From: Tausonia pullulans
Lineage: Eukaryota > Basidiomycota > Tremellomycetes > Cystofilobasidiales > Mrakiaceae
Assembly (NCBI GenBank): GCA_951802195.1
Contig: OX637624.1
Coordinates: forward strand, 620,001-684,000
Length of the DNA: 64,000 nt
Reading direction: 5' to 3'
Shown here: positions 18,031 to 30,100 of the stretch, in pieces
How positions within the stretch are numbered: position 1 is the first letter of the stretch
Layout: the number at the start of each line of letters is the position of its first letter
Position numbers and translations under genes: made by a program
The notes under the pieces: model-generated
Database searches by the model: none
The model's input: only the letters and a program-made list of their open reading frames with translations
Told to the model about the DNA's origin: nothing

Positions 18031-20961
18031 TTACGACCGGACAAGCTCAGTTGCGCGAGCGATGACCTCCTCGACCTTCCACCGACCTCCCGCAGGCCGA
18101 CCGTGCTTGAGGTCAAGGACATCTCCAATCTCGTCGCAGGCTCGAAGGATCAAATCGATGTCGTGCTTGGTGTGCGACGATGAGACGCAGAACCGGACGC
18201 GGGACGAGACGAGCGGCGTCGCCGGATAGCCGACGACAACCGTGACAATCGGCGTCTTGTCCTCGCCGATCCGATCGCACATCATCCGTGAGAAGAGCGG
18301 CATCTTGGCCGGGTTGAACGTGAGCATGGGAACAATCGGCGAGTCACGGTGGCCGTAGATGATGAACCCCATTTTGCGCAGACCCGTCGAGAGGTATCGG
18401 GCGTTGAAGGCCAGCCGGCGGAGTCGCTCCTGACCTTCGGTTCCGTTCAGGAGAGAAGGGGGAAGACGAAGCCAGGATGGGAGAAGCGATGCCGGGGCAG
18501 GACCGTAGGTAGAGCCGGTAGAGGTGAGCTCGTCACCGAAGGGCGAGTATGAGGGGGCGCCGAGGGCCAAATCCTCGCCGCTGGCAAAGGCGACGTTCTG
18601 CTCTGAAGCAAGGAGAGGCGGGGCGATGCCCATGATGGAGCCCATTGAGGCGATGATCTGCGTGAGGACTGCGGGTGACATAGCCTCGGCGTAGACCATG
18701 GCATGTGACCGATGACGGAGACGCTGCATGAGTTCGCGCGAGCCGGCGATGTAGCCTCCAGCAGCGCCGAACGACTTCGTAAAGGTACCCATAAGAATGT
18801 CGACGTTGGACGGGTGAATGCCAAAGTAGTCGCAAACACCGCGGCCATTCGGACCAAGACCGCCGATCGAGTGAGCCTCGTCGATGTAGAGGTAGAACTG
18901 GACAGAGGATCAGCTGTTGTCGTTAAAAAAGAGAGCTTGGCCAAGCCCACCTTGTACTTCCGCTTGAGCTCGATCATTCGCGGGAGGTCGACCATGTTTC
19001 CCTCCATAGAATAGATACCCTCGACGACAACAAGAATCTTCTTCCACGGCCGGTGAGTCCTCGGCTGTCCCTGGGAGATGACCTCCCGGAGGAGCGACTC
19101 AAGGTCGACCATGTCGTTGTGTTTGAACTGCCGGACGGACGCGCCCGAGAGCCGAACGCCGAACCGGATCGACGCGTGGTTGAGCTCGTCCGAGATGACG
19201 AGGCAGCCCTTGCCGACGAGCGCGGGCATTGTCGTCGAGTTGGTCGCAAAGCCCATCGAAACGACTATTGAATCATCCTTGCCGAGGAACCGGGCGACGA
19301 GCTTCTCCGCCTGTACGTGCAGGTCGAGCGAACCAGCATCGAGTCGGGCACCCGCGGCCGAGACACCGTACCGGCGAATGGACTCTTCGACGGCGTCGGC
19401 GCATCCTCCCGTAGACGAGGCGAAACCAAGATAGTTGTACGACGAGATATTGAGCGAGCGCGTCTTTTCACCAGTCTGGACGAACGTGTGGTTCGAATCG
19501 GTCGACGTTCGGTCGTACGTAAGGATCGTCCGGCCGGGGACGGCCGTGACAGGCTTGGAGAAGCAGTCGTCGAGCCGTGTCTTGAGGCGACGGGTGTAGA
19601 ACGAGTCAAAGTCTGAGTTGAGGGCGGCGTAGCCCTGGCAGCAAGAGGATGATGAGACAGGGGTCAGCGGGGGTTTACTGAGAAAGAGGGGATAGAACGA
19701 GGTCAGAGCGACCGGGCTCTCGAGCCGGTCGCTCTTGCTGCCGCCGGCAGTAGTCATGGGCGAGAGCTCTCTAACCACTCATCGAGAATTCTAAGAGGGC
19801 GGTGGTTAAAGATTCAAAGGCGCAGAGCAGGCAACTCACATTGTGCGGCATCAGGTCCTTGTAGTACGACGGGTAGAACCGCTTGCCGAAAAAGTCCCTC
19901 AGGTGGCCGATCGAGATGAGCAGCATATACCTGGGCGAGCGAACATGTCAGCGAGCTACGGCGAGGGGAGAGACCGAGGATGCTAGCACTCACGAGAGGT
20001 AGGTGCACCAAAAGACGTAGATTGGCGGCTCTTCGTCCGAAGGCTGGATGGGGGCCATGGGCGAGTACTGTGCGAGCGAGCAGGATGGGAGGAGCGTGTT
20101 AACTCACGTAATCTACAAGCGTGAGGGGCAATATCTGTGACGAAGAAGGAGGCGGCCAGCAGGGCACCAGCGTCTACAGTCGAAAGAGCCTAACCAATAA
20201 GCGGAGAGGCGCACGAGCGTACGGGCTCGACACCCAAACAAGCCCTCGTCTGCGTTGCATTGAGAGACGAGGCGTTCGGATCAAGAGTGCATTGTCATCG
20301 GCACGCTGGAAGACTGGCAGGGTTGGCTCTCAAGGCCGAGCAAGCAAGGGCCGAGAAAGACATGAGGACGCCTCGGAGGCCGTTCACCGCTCGACCCTCG
20401 GCTGAGTGATTAGGCGGAACGCGGGAGAAAGCAGAGAGCGAGGATGTCCAAGCGCGACGACGCCCCGTCCTCGCTCTCTCCTCTCATGCGCACAAACATC
20501 TCGACGGGCGGGCGAGAAGAGTGCAGCAAGCGAAAGCAGGTGCAGCAGCAGATATGGGAACGGGTCCAACGCACCTGGCTCGTATGCCGAAAGTCCTGGT
20601 TCGCACACCAACCAAACTCCTCGTGCTTGAATACCGGGACGCCGACCTTGTCAACTGGATAGGGCACGACCGGGTGCTGGAGTGGCGAGTAGCCCTTGTC
20701 TCCCGGGCTCAGGGACCTCGTCGGCGACACCGAGGATGCCGTCGTCGGCTGACCCTTGCCCGTCACGGCGGCACCCTGCTCATGGGACCGGCGGGCGACG
20801 CGGAGGAGCGAGTCGTGGGCCGTGAGCGGCTCGGTCTGGAGCGTTGCCGACGAGGGTTTAGACCGGAGCGAGAGGGAGGGGAAGCGCGATGTCGAGGACG
20901 AGGGCGAGGTCGGGGAGGCCGCTGAGGCATGCTGCTTGGTGGACGTCTTGGTGAGGCCCAT
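18031..20961 (-). CDS. LCB2: Serine palmitoyltransferase subunit 2
   Basis: PLP-dependent catalytic subunit that condenses serine with palmitoyl-CoA, the first step of sphingolipid synthesis, in the ER membrane with Lcb1. The N-terminus is a long Ser/Thr-rich cytosolic region (MGLTKTSTKQHASAASPTSP). A conserved block follows: FKHEEFGWCANQ, YSPMAPIQPSDEEPPIYVFW and a membrane segment YLSYLLLISIGHL. The fold-type I transferase domain shows SYNYLGFA, GARLDAGSLDLHVQAEKLVA, DELNHASIRFGVRLSGA, VEGIYSMEGNMVDLP, YIDEAHSIGGLGPNGRG and GTFTKSFGAAGGYIAG, where the Lys (codon ~18775-18777) binds PLP. The C-terminus VEEVIARATELVRS ends at 18031. All key residues are present. The match in order and length to fungal Lcb2 is clear. 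Confidence 0.93.
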
Positions 20962-21763
20962 CGTAGCGGTCGTCGAGAGGAGGGGGTGGTGCGGGAGGGA
21001 GCTCAGGGTGGGAGTGGGAAGAGGAGGAGCGCAGGAGCAGAGGGAAGCGACGGGTTGCGGTGGGCAGGGCTAGAGGCTGGGCAGGGGCAGGGGCAGGGGC
21101 AGCAGGGTCCGGCTAAGCTTGAAGGTTGGGGTGATTGGTCGTCAATGAGGAAACAGATTGAGAGGAGGGACGGGCGGACGCGTCGTTCCTCAAGCTTCCT
21201 CAGCTCGTTCCCCTTTCCCCACCCTGCCGCATTGCTCCTCGCCGCGCTTGTTCGGCGGGCGACCGTGCCTGGTGGCCGACCCGCTCGAGTTGGTCAGCCT
21301 CGTTCAGTGATCATTTCGAGGGTGAAGACACTCTTGTCAATTTTGCCTTGCTCTCTGTCCCCTCGACACCATCGTCCGCCGTCTATTAGTCGTTCGGATC
21401 TGGTATCTCTCTTCCTTAGCTCAGGAGGTGGTGCCCTTCCCTCCTTGGGAGAATCGAGCGAGCGAGAAAAAACTACTTCCCGTCGCGCATTGATGGGACA
21501 ATATCCCATTACGGCGTCGGCTTCTAGAGACGCGCACGGAAGACGTAAGCCGAACGAACACACACCCGTCCTCGTCATCTTTAGACGGCCGTCGTCAACT
21601 GAGGCCGAGGCCCTCGTCTATGGCAGGATGGGAGATAGAATCACACAGCAACGAGGGGGGCTATTGAGTTCTTCCTCAACAGCTCGGGTGTCTCCGCACA
21701 CGCGCATGAGCCATCAGGCGGGACAACCTACAATAATGATAGAACAAATCTACGTGTAGGAGG
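20962..21763. promoter_or_regulatory. Upstream region of LCB2
   Basis: About 800 bp between the LCB2 start and the tRNA-Asn terminator. On the LCB2 strand it is purine/pyrimidine-skewed. Overlapping open frames on the + strand look like chance low-complexity frames (Gly/Arg-rich), so no gene is called. Confidence 0.45.
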
Positions 21764-21769
21764 AAAAAA
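21764..21769 (-). terminator. Pol III terminator of tRNA-Asn
   Basis: Six T on the minus strand, 3 bp past the tRNA end. Confidence 0.75.
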
Positions 21770-21772
21770 TAT

Positions 21773-21845
21773 CTCTCAGCGACGGGTTCGAACCGTCGAC
21801 CTACAGATTAACAGTCTGACGCTCTACCAACTGAGCTAGCCGAGA
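21773..21845 (-). tRNA. tRNA-Asn (anticodon GTT), no intron
   Basis: A 73-nt cloverleaf on the minus strand. The acceptor TCTCGGC/GCTGAGA has one G-T pair and discriminator G, normal for eukaryotic Asn. The D arm is GCTC/GAGC. The anticodon loop is CTGTTAA on stem TCAGA/TCTGT (outer T-T mismatch). The T arm is GACGG/CCGTC with loop TTCGAAC. A truncated LINE begins 91 bp upstream. Confidence 0.93.
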
Positions 21846-21935
21846 AACGGGAACAATGAATTATTCGACATGGATGTTTCCGCTCTACTGATTTAGATAC
21901 CCCACTTTTTATTGCTTCATGTTCATTTAAAAAAT

Positions 21936-22727
21936 AAGCGGCAGTGGTGCTTGCTCAAGGCCGTGTCCCGAGCGTCGCCCGAAGACGTCGACTTGGCCCA
22001 CCGCTTCTCGCTGTACAGTCTCCACCCAGGAAAGCATACTGCTGCGCCATTCCTCGCCGACGGAACCGCTACGCCGCACAACAGGTCCAAGCGATGTGCG
22101 CTGTGCCTGACGGCCCCCGTCGAGTCCTTCTTCCACCTCTTCGACGAGCCGTGTCCCGTCGTGCGCGCTATCTGGTCGGCGGCTGCTGCACGTGCCTCGC
22201 CTTCGATCCCCTCCCATCCTCCCTCCCTCCAGACGCTCGTCTGCCCGACACCGTCGCCGCCGAGGGCGGTCTTTCTCTTCCACTGCATCTTTGTAGCCCG
22301 GACATGGCGATTCGTCCGGAGGCGGAGGTACAGCAAGATCGCAGCCCTTGACCCTGTCACGGACGAGGAGATCCACAAGATCGCGTCTACGATCCAGCAG
22401 AAACACTGGCAGTCGAGTACGAGGTGGAGGGCAGGCAGTGGCCAGATGGCTGGTACTGCCATCGGTGCCGCCATCGATCCCGGGTGAAAAACAGGTCAGG
22501 GGTGGGGAAGTATGGCTGGTGGTACATCGCCAATGCTTGGTGTATCTGGTCATCTTAATATCTTACCTTTTTCTAATGGGCCTATGTCCATAACCCATCT
22601 TTTGTTTTCCTTCCATCCCTACTTTCATTTTCGCTTTCCTTCTATCTAGCTACGAATCACCATCTCTCATAGAGTTACCTCGTTCTCTACGTATAACTCA
22701 TGACTTAAATACAAAAAAAAAAAAAAA
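21936..22727 (+). mobile_element. LINE copy, strongly 5' truncated (last ~790 bp)
   Basis: Matches 13490-14267 of the large copy from AAGCGGCAGTGGTGC onward, with only scattered substitutions by eye. The end of ORF2 is still an open frame to TGA at 22485-22487, including the CX2CX9HX5C zinc motif. The same 3' UTR ends TTAAATAC plus 15 A. The fresh A-tail and high similarity point to a recent insertion. This is typical LINE 5' truncation. Confidence 0.9.
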
Positions 22728-23139
22728 TTATGAACACGCACCGTCCTAATCCCAGGGAGCAGGTTTGATCACAATAATGTTCATTGTGTGGGTGTAGACT
22801 TGCTGAGAAATGACGCGTTCTGGGATATATATATATGTACGCTCACCTCCGATGTATCACAGTCGTTCTTCTTTCAAGTTGCAGATGATTCAATGGTTTT
22901 AATCTTCTACCTTTTAAATGGAAACGCCTTGGTGGATGTAGTCTCGAGTTGACGCCGCTCGGGATCAACCGACACATCCGTGCTAATTCGCTGTCCAACC
23001 CTGGCCAGAGGCGGTGCTTCTTCCATTGGAAGAAAAAGAGAAGCGTAGCCCAGCAGGTACAATAGAGATGAACTTCTTGTCTATTCGTGACGTTGGCACC
23101 CCAAACAAAACAAATACATGTTATGTCCTTGGAACATAA
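22728..23139. other. AT-rich spacer, no gene seen
   Basis: About 410 bp with a short TA run (ATATATATATAT near 22830) between the LINE tail and tRNA-Val. No frame or element recognised. Confidence 0.45.
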
Positions 23140-23211
23140 TATCAGGACCGGGAATTGAACCCGGGTCTAGGCGGTGTTAACACCTTGTACTAACCATTAT
23201 ACGATCCCGAC
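23140..23211 (-). tRNA. tRNA-Val (anticodon AAC), no intron
   Basis: A 72-nt cloverleaf on the minus strand. The acceptor GTCGGGA/TCCTGAT has two G-T pairs and discriminator A. The D arm is GTAT/GTAC, the anticodon stem AGGTG/CGCCT with loop TTAACAC, and the T arm CCGGG/CCCGG with loop TTCAATT. A34 would be read as inosine. The nearest T-run on its 3' side (TTTTG) is about 30 bp away, a weaker terminator than for the other two tRNAs. Confidence 0.9.
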
Positions 23212-23283
23212 GGAATATATGTTAAACTAGTCATAATTAAATGACTAGGCATGTTGCTATAATTTTCTCCATGGTTTTGTCAA

Positions 23284-23710
23284 ACCACCAACCACCATCC
23301 CGGTGGTTCGACCCCCCCTCTCACGGCGCCCATCACGCCGTCCGGCCAACCATCCCCGGTGGTTCGACCAACCCTCTTCCGGCCAACCACCATCCCGGTG
23401 GTTCGACCAACCCCCCCCCCCCCTCTCACGGCGCCCATCACGCCGTCCGGCCAACCATCCCCGGTGGTTCGACCAACCCTCTTCCGGCCAACCACCATCC
23501 CGGTGGTTCGACCCCCCCTCTCACGGCGCCCATCACGCCGTCCGGCCAACCATCCCCAGTGGTTCGGCCAACCCTCTTCCCACGGCGCCTCGCCCGACGT
23601 TCTCGCGCTGGGTCATGTCCGCTCTCCCTCTATCTAGCTACAACTCGCTATCTCTCATAGGGTTACCTCGTTCTCCACGTATAACTCATGACTTAAATAC
23701 AAAAAAAAAA
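23284..23710 (+). mobile_element. Short non-autonomous element, copy 2
   Basis: About three tandem units followed by the LINE-type tail and 10 A (23701-23710). Same structure as 9296-9831, with one unit fewer and slightly different C-runs. It begins about 73 bp upstream of tRNA-Val. Confidence 0.7.
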
Positions 23711-24023
23711 CCATCCCGGTGGTTCGACCAACCCCCCTCTCACGGCGCCCATCACGCCGTCCGGCCAACCATCCCCAGTGGTTCGACCAACCCTCTTCCG
23801 GCCAACCACCATCCCGGTGGTTCGACCCCCCCTCTCACGGCGCCCATCACGCCGTCCGGCCAACCATCCCCAGTGGTTCGGCCAACCCTCTTCCCACGGC
23901 GCCTCGCCCGACGTTCTCGCGCTCGGTCATGTCCGCTCTCCCTCTATCTAGCTACAACTCGCTATCTCTCATAGGATTACCTCATTCTCCACGTATAACT
24001 CATGACTTAAATACAAAAAAAAA
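23711..24023 (+). mobile_element. Short non-autonomous element, copy 3
   Basis: About two tandem units plus the same tail, ending TTAAATAC and 9 A. It starts inside a unit (CCATCCCGGTGG) directly after the A-tail of the copy before it, so it looks 5' truncated and was probably separated from the tRNA by the later insertion of copy 2. Confidence 0.7.
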
Positions 24024-24441
24024 CCGGACATGGCGATTCGTCCGGAGGCAGAGGTACAGCAAGATCGCAGCCCTCGACCATGTCACTGACGAGGAGATCC
24101 GCAAGATCTCGTCTACGATCCGACAGACACACTGGCAGTCGAGTACGAGGTGGGTGGCTCGCAGTGCCCAGATTGCTGGGACTGCGGCCGGCGCCGACAT
24201 CAATCCTGGGTGAAAAGCAGGTCAAGGGAGATGAAATATGGCTGGTCCATAGCCACTGCTTGGTGTAGCGGTCATCTAAATATCTTACCTCTTCTAATGG
24301 GCCTATGTCCATGACCATTATTTGCTTTCTATCCACCTCTTCTTTCATTTTCGCTCTCCCTCTTCCTAGCTACGAGTTGCTATACCTCATAGGGGTACCT
24401 CGTCCTCTACGTATAAGTCATGACTTAAATACAACAAAAAA
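24024..24441 (+). mobile_element. LINE 3' tail fragment, second subfamily
   Basis: Starts at CCGGACATGGCGATTCGTCC, equal to ~13853 in the ORF2 of the large copy, and carries the end of ORF2 and the second-subfamily 3' UTR (near-identical to 14300-14584). It ends TTAAATACAACAAAAA. Confidence 0.8.
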
Positions 24442-26780
24442 CCAATACGCGTCACATATGACTTACAACAACACCCATGGAATGTATATGTGGGAGGGCT
24501 CGCTCCGGAGAACTTTGAAGAAGGGCCCGGAATGGAGGACGAGATCTGGAGGCAGGTGGCTGTCTCTGGTGACGGTGCCGTCGTGCTTTAGCACCAATAT
24601 GGCCCCAGAGTATCCGGCGCTCCCAGGTCGAGTCCAGGTCATGCACCACTCTCTAGATCTTAGGGGGTGTCCAAGAATGACGCCTATTTCCTGACGTTCA
24701 CAAGTTGGACGAATGTCGAGGTCATTTCCAAACCTGTCCTGCCTGCCTCCGCCATAATAGTCCCCTCTCGCTCATCGTCAACTTACTGCTAGCTACTATT
24801 GCCACTCGATGGAGCACACGAGCGTCAAGTGCTCCGTTGTCTCGATGTGCGGAGGATGCGGGCTGCGATCCCGTCGCTCTAATCGCTGCTTGAGCCGTCC
24901 CACGGCCAACCTCCCAGTCGGAGCGCAAGCTGCGACCGAGAAAGCGCCCGTAATAGTGGTCGCCGAGAGCTTCCAGCTTGTTTTGACAAGCAACCCGAAC
25001 TCGAACAAGCAGGCCTCAACCGGTTCCATCGTGCCTCAGACTAATACATTCCCAGGTAGCCATCGAGCACACACTCCTGATCACGGCCTTAAGCCGGGGA
25101 CACGAAAAAACAGTAGTGTACCACGATATCCATACGGTCACGGCGAACATTCAACGGGTATTTACGCGAGATCATGCTCGCAACCTTCTCCTCCCTTTCT
25201 CTCGCTCCATCACTGACCTTCATCCACTCTCTGAAGTGGCATACACAATACCCAAATATATGGCGGTGGATTGGACAGCTGAATGCGAAGATCCTGGCCT
25301 CGGCTCGATCTTCATTGTCAGCCACTAGACTGCTATCCCCTGGCGTCACACCTCTCGTTTCTTCTCTCCCGATGCCCCTCCGACCATGATTAACGCCGTC
25401 TCGTCATCTCGTCCTCCTCATCCAAACCTTGTCTCAATATCATAGACGCCGTTCTCACTGTCGCTGCCGAGCCTGCCAGGGCCTTCGCCGCCTATGTCCC
25501 CTGTCGGAGTGGCTCTTCGACGATGACATTCCTCCCTGCTCTCTACCACATGCTCCCTACTCGTTCATCCATTCCTCTCATGCTGGACGGTGGCTGAAAC
25601 TTTGTAGAGGACGGAGAATTCGACGGGATGAGCATCAACCAACAATCCCGGAGGGGAGCAAATGAGACCAATCGCTTGCGCGTTCGAACTTTCAGACCCA
25701 TTCCGTGGCCTGTACGCACGACGGAGTGTGTACATCCAACACACTAGCGTCATGGGGGGAGACCGCCGCCTTGATTGCCTCCACCTCTCCCCTTTGCTAG
25801 CTAGTCGAGCCGTACACCGGAAGACCTTGCCGCGCCCACGTCGCCCCCTCTTCTCCAGCCACAACCCCGCCGAGCTCTGCCTCACCATCTCAGGCATAAC
25901 CGACCACTGCATGGCCCTGGCTCATACAAGATCGGCACCCACCTCTTCAAGCTCAGATATTCATTGAGTCCTTCCTCCGACACACACCGAGCTGGAATAA
26001 TGATGCGTTCGCAGATCTCGATGACCCCGTCCAGGCCTGGGACGAGCCCAAGCTCTATGTCAGGACGTCGATCTCGCCCATCGTTTCTTCCTCCATGTTC
26101 CCCCACCCGCACCCTGGCGAACATACCGCGCTAGCCTCGCTTGCGGGCATATAATTACGCCGCACAACAATAACACGCAACACGTATTCTGTCTCGCTGC
26201 CCCGGTGGAGTCCTTCTTCTATCTCTTCAACGAGCCCTGTCCTGTGGTGCGTGTTGTCTGGACTGCTACCTCAACACACATCTCTTCCCCGCTCTCCTCA
26301 GATCCCCCTTCCGTCCAGACGCTGGTCTGTCCAACACCCTCGCCCCCGCGGCATATCCTTCTCCTCTATCGCATCTTCGTTTCCCAAGTCTGGCGCCTCT
26401 TCCGCCGCCGACGGTACAACAAGGTCAAGGACTTCATCGATATCACGAAGGACGAGATCCGAAAGGTTGCACCCATCATCCGGCGTAAGCGTCGGCAGAT
26501 GGACATGAGAACACAATCAGGTCAACACCCTGGGACTGGGGGTGATTCTGGTGGTGGACAAGGGGATGATGGTAGCGATCGCAGTGGCAATGGCTGAAAA
26601 CTGAGAAAGGTCGGTGAGTGACGGCGGTCGGCATGTGACTTTGGTCTTTCCTCTCTTCACCTCCACATTCCTCCCTTCCCCTTCCCCTCCCCCTCCTCAT
26701 TCATGTACTCCCTCCCTCTCGCGGTCTCTCATAGGGGCATACCGCTCTCTGCGCTTAATCCAAGACTTAAATACAAAAAA
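24442..26780 (+). mobile_element. Old, internally deleted LINE copy
   Basis: A diverged relative of the large LINE. Near 24813-24890 it retains two degenerate ORF1 zinc knuckles: YYCHSMEHTSVKC has lost its first Cys, and CGGCGLRSRRSNRC has Arg for His. SRPTANLP follows, as in ORF1 of the large copy. Endonuclease remnants run from ~25116 (TANIQRVFTRDHARN, LSEVAYT) to ~26050 (AWDEPKL). The reading then jumps to the region just before the C-terminal zinc motif (DVDLAHRF, then SFFYLFNEPCPVV), so about 2.2 kb with the whole reverse transcriptase is missing. Stops and frameshifts break every domain. It ends at TTAAATAC and 6 A. It is the oldest and most distal member of the tRNA-Val stack. Confidence 0.75.
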
Positions 26781-27191
26781 GGTGATAGGAGCACTTCTCC
26801 TTGAGAGAACAGAAAGGAAAACAGAACAATTAAAATCAAAATCCAATGAAGCTGAATCTCTCACTGGCAGTTAACGAAGTTGCCGGGCCCTCGTCTGCTT
26901 CCTCCCACTTACTACGGTTGTTAGACTTTTGGAGTACGGCTATTGGATGGTTTTATTACTAAAATTTCGATAATCAACACACGTGCGCAGTCGAGTTCTT
27001 TTCCGTTTTGCAGCCTAAACTGTAAACGTTGATTTGCTAACGCAACCATTTCTCATGCGAATTACGTCGAGGCAGGATAACCCGTCTTACTGTCGCCTCA
27101 AGTATTGAAGCCGACGTTGAATGCTGGTCTCCCACCCCATGGGCTTCAGTCACCTGCTCAATCACAAATACAGATGCAAAAGTCTCCACGC
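26781..27191. other. AT-rich spacer, no gene seen
   Basis: About 400 bp between the old LINE tail and the 3' end of the NAA35 gene. No supported frame. Confidence 0.4.
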
Positions 27192-30100
27192 TCAACTCGT
27201 TTCTAGATTCGCTCGTCGCAGTCGCAATTCCGACAGTTTAGAACCCACATCCCTATTGAATCTCACGGAAACCAGTGATGCCCCTCCCCCTCCCCAAGGA
27301 CTGCATCCAGTACCCGCTGTTCCCACTATCCACCGAAATGCAACATTCTCGTGAGCGTCTACCCCGGTCAGGCACACAAAAGCGAGGCCTCAGGAATGCT
27401 AACCTCATGCTTAAGCTGTAAGATCGGCGACAGCTTGTTGGCTTCCGCCTGGCCTTTAGTTGAGCGAGACACGCCCACGTGCGACAAAGCTGTCTGGGCT
27501 TGAGCGTATAGGCCGGCGACGACCTCGTCGCGCTCTGCCGACTAAACCGTGAACGAGAGAGACAGGCATCAGCCTCGAAGACAGAAGACAACACGTGCGA
27601 CCACCCACATCGAGCTGGGCAAGCACCGCCCTTCTCTCGCGGTCGAACTCGGCCCAAGAAGGTGCGAATCGGCCTGATGCAACTGGGTCGGACGGGTCGT
27701 TGGACGTAGAGGCGGAGGAGCGGCGGAGCCACTTAAGACGGAGGAGGAAGCGGGCTTGCTCGGTCGCGGGGGGGAGGTTGGCGGCGAGGATGGTGGACTA
27801 AGTAAATTGCAAAGAGGAAGTTTAGCACACCGAGATGAGGAAGAGAGAAAGAGGGAGAAAAAGGGAGAAAGAGAGGAAAAAAGAGCGAAAGGGAAGACAA
27901 AACTTACAAAGAACCGCGCACGACAAATCGCCTCCATCGCTTCAGCCCTCTTCCCCCGCTGCACCCACCTACCCAAGACCTCCCTGTCTTCCTTCGTTCC
28001 ATCCCATCCATACTGCCCTCCAGTCGCGGCCATCATTCGTCTCAGGGCAGACCCTAATAGCGTTGCCTCGATGGCGTACGATCTCGCTGCGACCCAGTAG
28101 AGGAAGGCGTGCTCCGCTGCCGACGTATATAATGAGAGGTCAAATCCGGCGAAGAGCGTTGTCTGGACGAGGGAGATCCGGTGTAAGGAGAGTGCCAGCG
28201 GGATGGAGGCGAGAGCGGCAATCTGGGCAACAGTTGCTGTAGGCGAAGAGCTCAGTCGCTCGATGGAGAGAGGGATGAGGTCCGAGGCTTCGTCGAAGAG
28301 CTCCTCCCACTGCGAGATTGCCTTGGCTGTGAGCCGCTTCTGACGTGCTCGATTCTGACATGAGTTGGAAAGCGTGTTGACAAGGAACTTCAGAAAATAA
28401 TAATGAAGTAGGAGTCAGCGATCAAGTATGTTTCTCTGCTTGAATGAGATCAGCAAGCACCCCAGCGATCCGCTGCTCAAAGACGTTGACAGCCTCGCTC
28501 AGGGTCGGTCCGGACGTGCCATTGCCCCAAGGGCGAGGGAGGTCGTCTTCGGCACATTCGACGATGGCCCGCAGTGTCCCCGGAGGAAGGAGCGCAGTCT
28601 CGCGGAGGTAGGTGTCAGAGAGCCAGCGAAGAGGGTAGGCATTGAGGATGAGATTCGTTGAAGGGTCGTAGAGAAGGGACTAGAGAGAAAGAGCAGATCA
28701 GACCTGGACCACACATGGCGGAGAGACAACACGGCGGCACGGACCATCGTCAGAGAGCGGACGTAAGCAAGCGGTTGTGGCGACGAATGCGAACAAGACC
28801 GGAGTTCCAGGAACTCCTGCGGTCGTCGGGGGCATACACACGCCAGGATTTAGTAATGCAGGCCACGTCTGATGCCAAAGAGAAAGATGACGCACCAGGA
28901 TATCCAGCACACTCTCCCGCTTGCCGTCTCTCACGCTGAGGTCCCAGACACCCTCCATGCCCTCGACGAGCAGTTCTAATGTCGCACCCGCGTCGGCGGC
29001 GCTCCCGATTTCAATCGTCGAGAGCGGGGCGTGCGACACGAGCTTGCGGTTGATGGTCGGGTCGACGGCTTGAGGAACGGGCTTGGTCGCAAGGTCGACA
29101 TGCGAGCGGTGGAGGAGGCCAAGTTGACCGCGGAGGGTCAGGAGAGAATCGGCGGTGGCTGAGAACAGGGTCAAGAGGAAGGTCTGAGGAGTTGGCCAGC
29201 CACAAGTCAGAAGTCAAAGAGCAGCCGGAACACATGGAAGAGCAAGAAGATGGGACTTACGAGACGGAATGACAGCCGTAGATGCAGGGCAGATCGGAAT
29301 GGTTCTTCGACTACGACAGGGCACAAATTAGTAAGGGTTGCAAGCGATGTCACAATCAGGACGCACCCTCCCCCTCTACTTCGTCAAGCCACTCGAGTGC
29401 CTCGCGCAGGAGCCCCTCGGCCTCCTTGACGCTGACGTGGTCGCACAAATTCAGACCGAAGCGATCGCCGTTGTAGTCCTCGCCCTTGAAGGAGGAGATC
29501 AATGATTGGACCGTCGTATTCCTCGAGAGATCGGTAGCGACTCACATCATAAAGATTTCCTCTTGAGAGCTCCTCCCAGACGAGGCCGAGGCACTTGACG
29601 ATCCCGATGAGTCCGGCGCGGAAGACGATACCCATGAGGGCGTTTGGGGCGCCTTTGTGGAGGCTAGCGAGATTCTCCGGGAGCAGGTGCAGTACCGTGT
29701 AGGCCGTCTGGGATAGAGTGAGACCCGTGTGATATGCCATCTTCAGGAAAGAAAGCAGAGATCTAGTCAGACACAGGTATCAACGGGGAAGAGTCAAGGT
29801 ACGTACCTCACACGCAAACGCCCGATCAAGGATCCAGCAGATCTCGGACGGCAACAGTGGCTCCATAGGATCAAACGTCGGCGACGGGGTTGAAATCTGA
29901 GGCAGAGCTACCCCGGAATCCATGCGAGGATCCATGACTAAAGACAGGCAAAGGGCGGTAGTTCAGGAGAGCGCTCGAGGATGAACAGGGCCGAGTCTAG
30001 CTCCTGAACGCGCCGCAAACCACAACCTGTAGATGGGCTTCTGGGAGACTCACTCTCGATGGCGTTCATCGCGTCCTAAGCAGTTAAAGACAACATGAGC

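Noticed and set aside
20929-21759. A 276-residue + strand frame upstream of LCB2
   Set aside because: Gly/Arg/Ser low complexity, starts antisense to the LCB2 first exon, no splice or domain support.
27835-28242. Lys/Glu/Arg-rich + strand frame
   Set aside because: It lies over a purine-rich intron and exons of NAA35 on the other strand.
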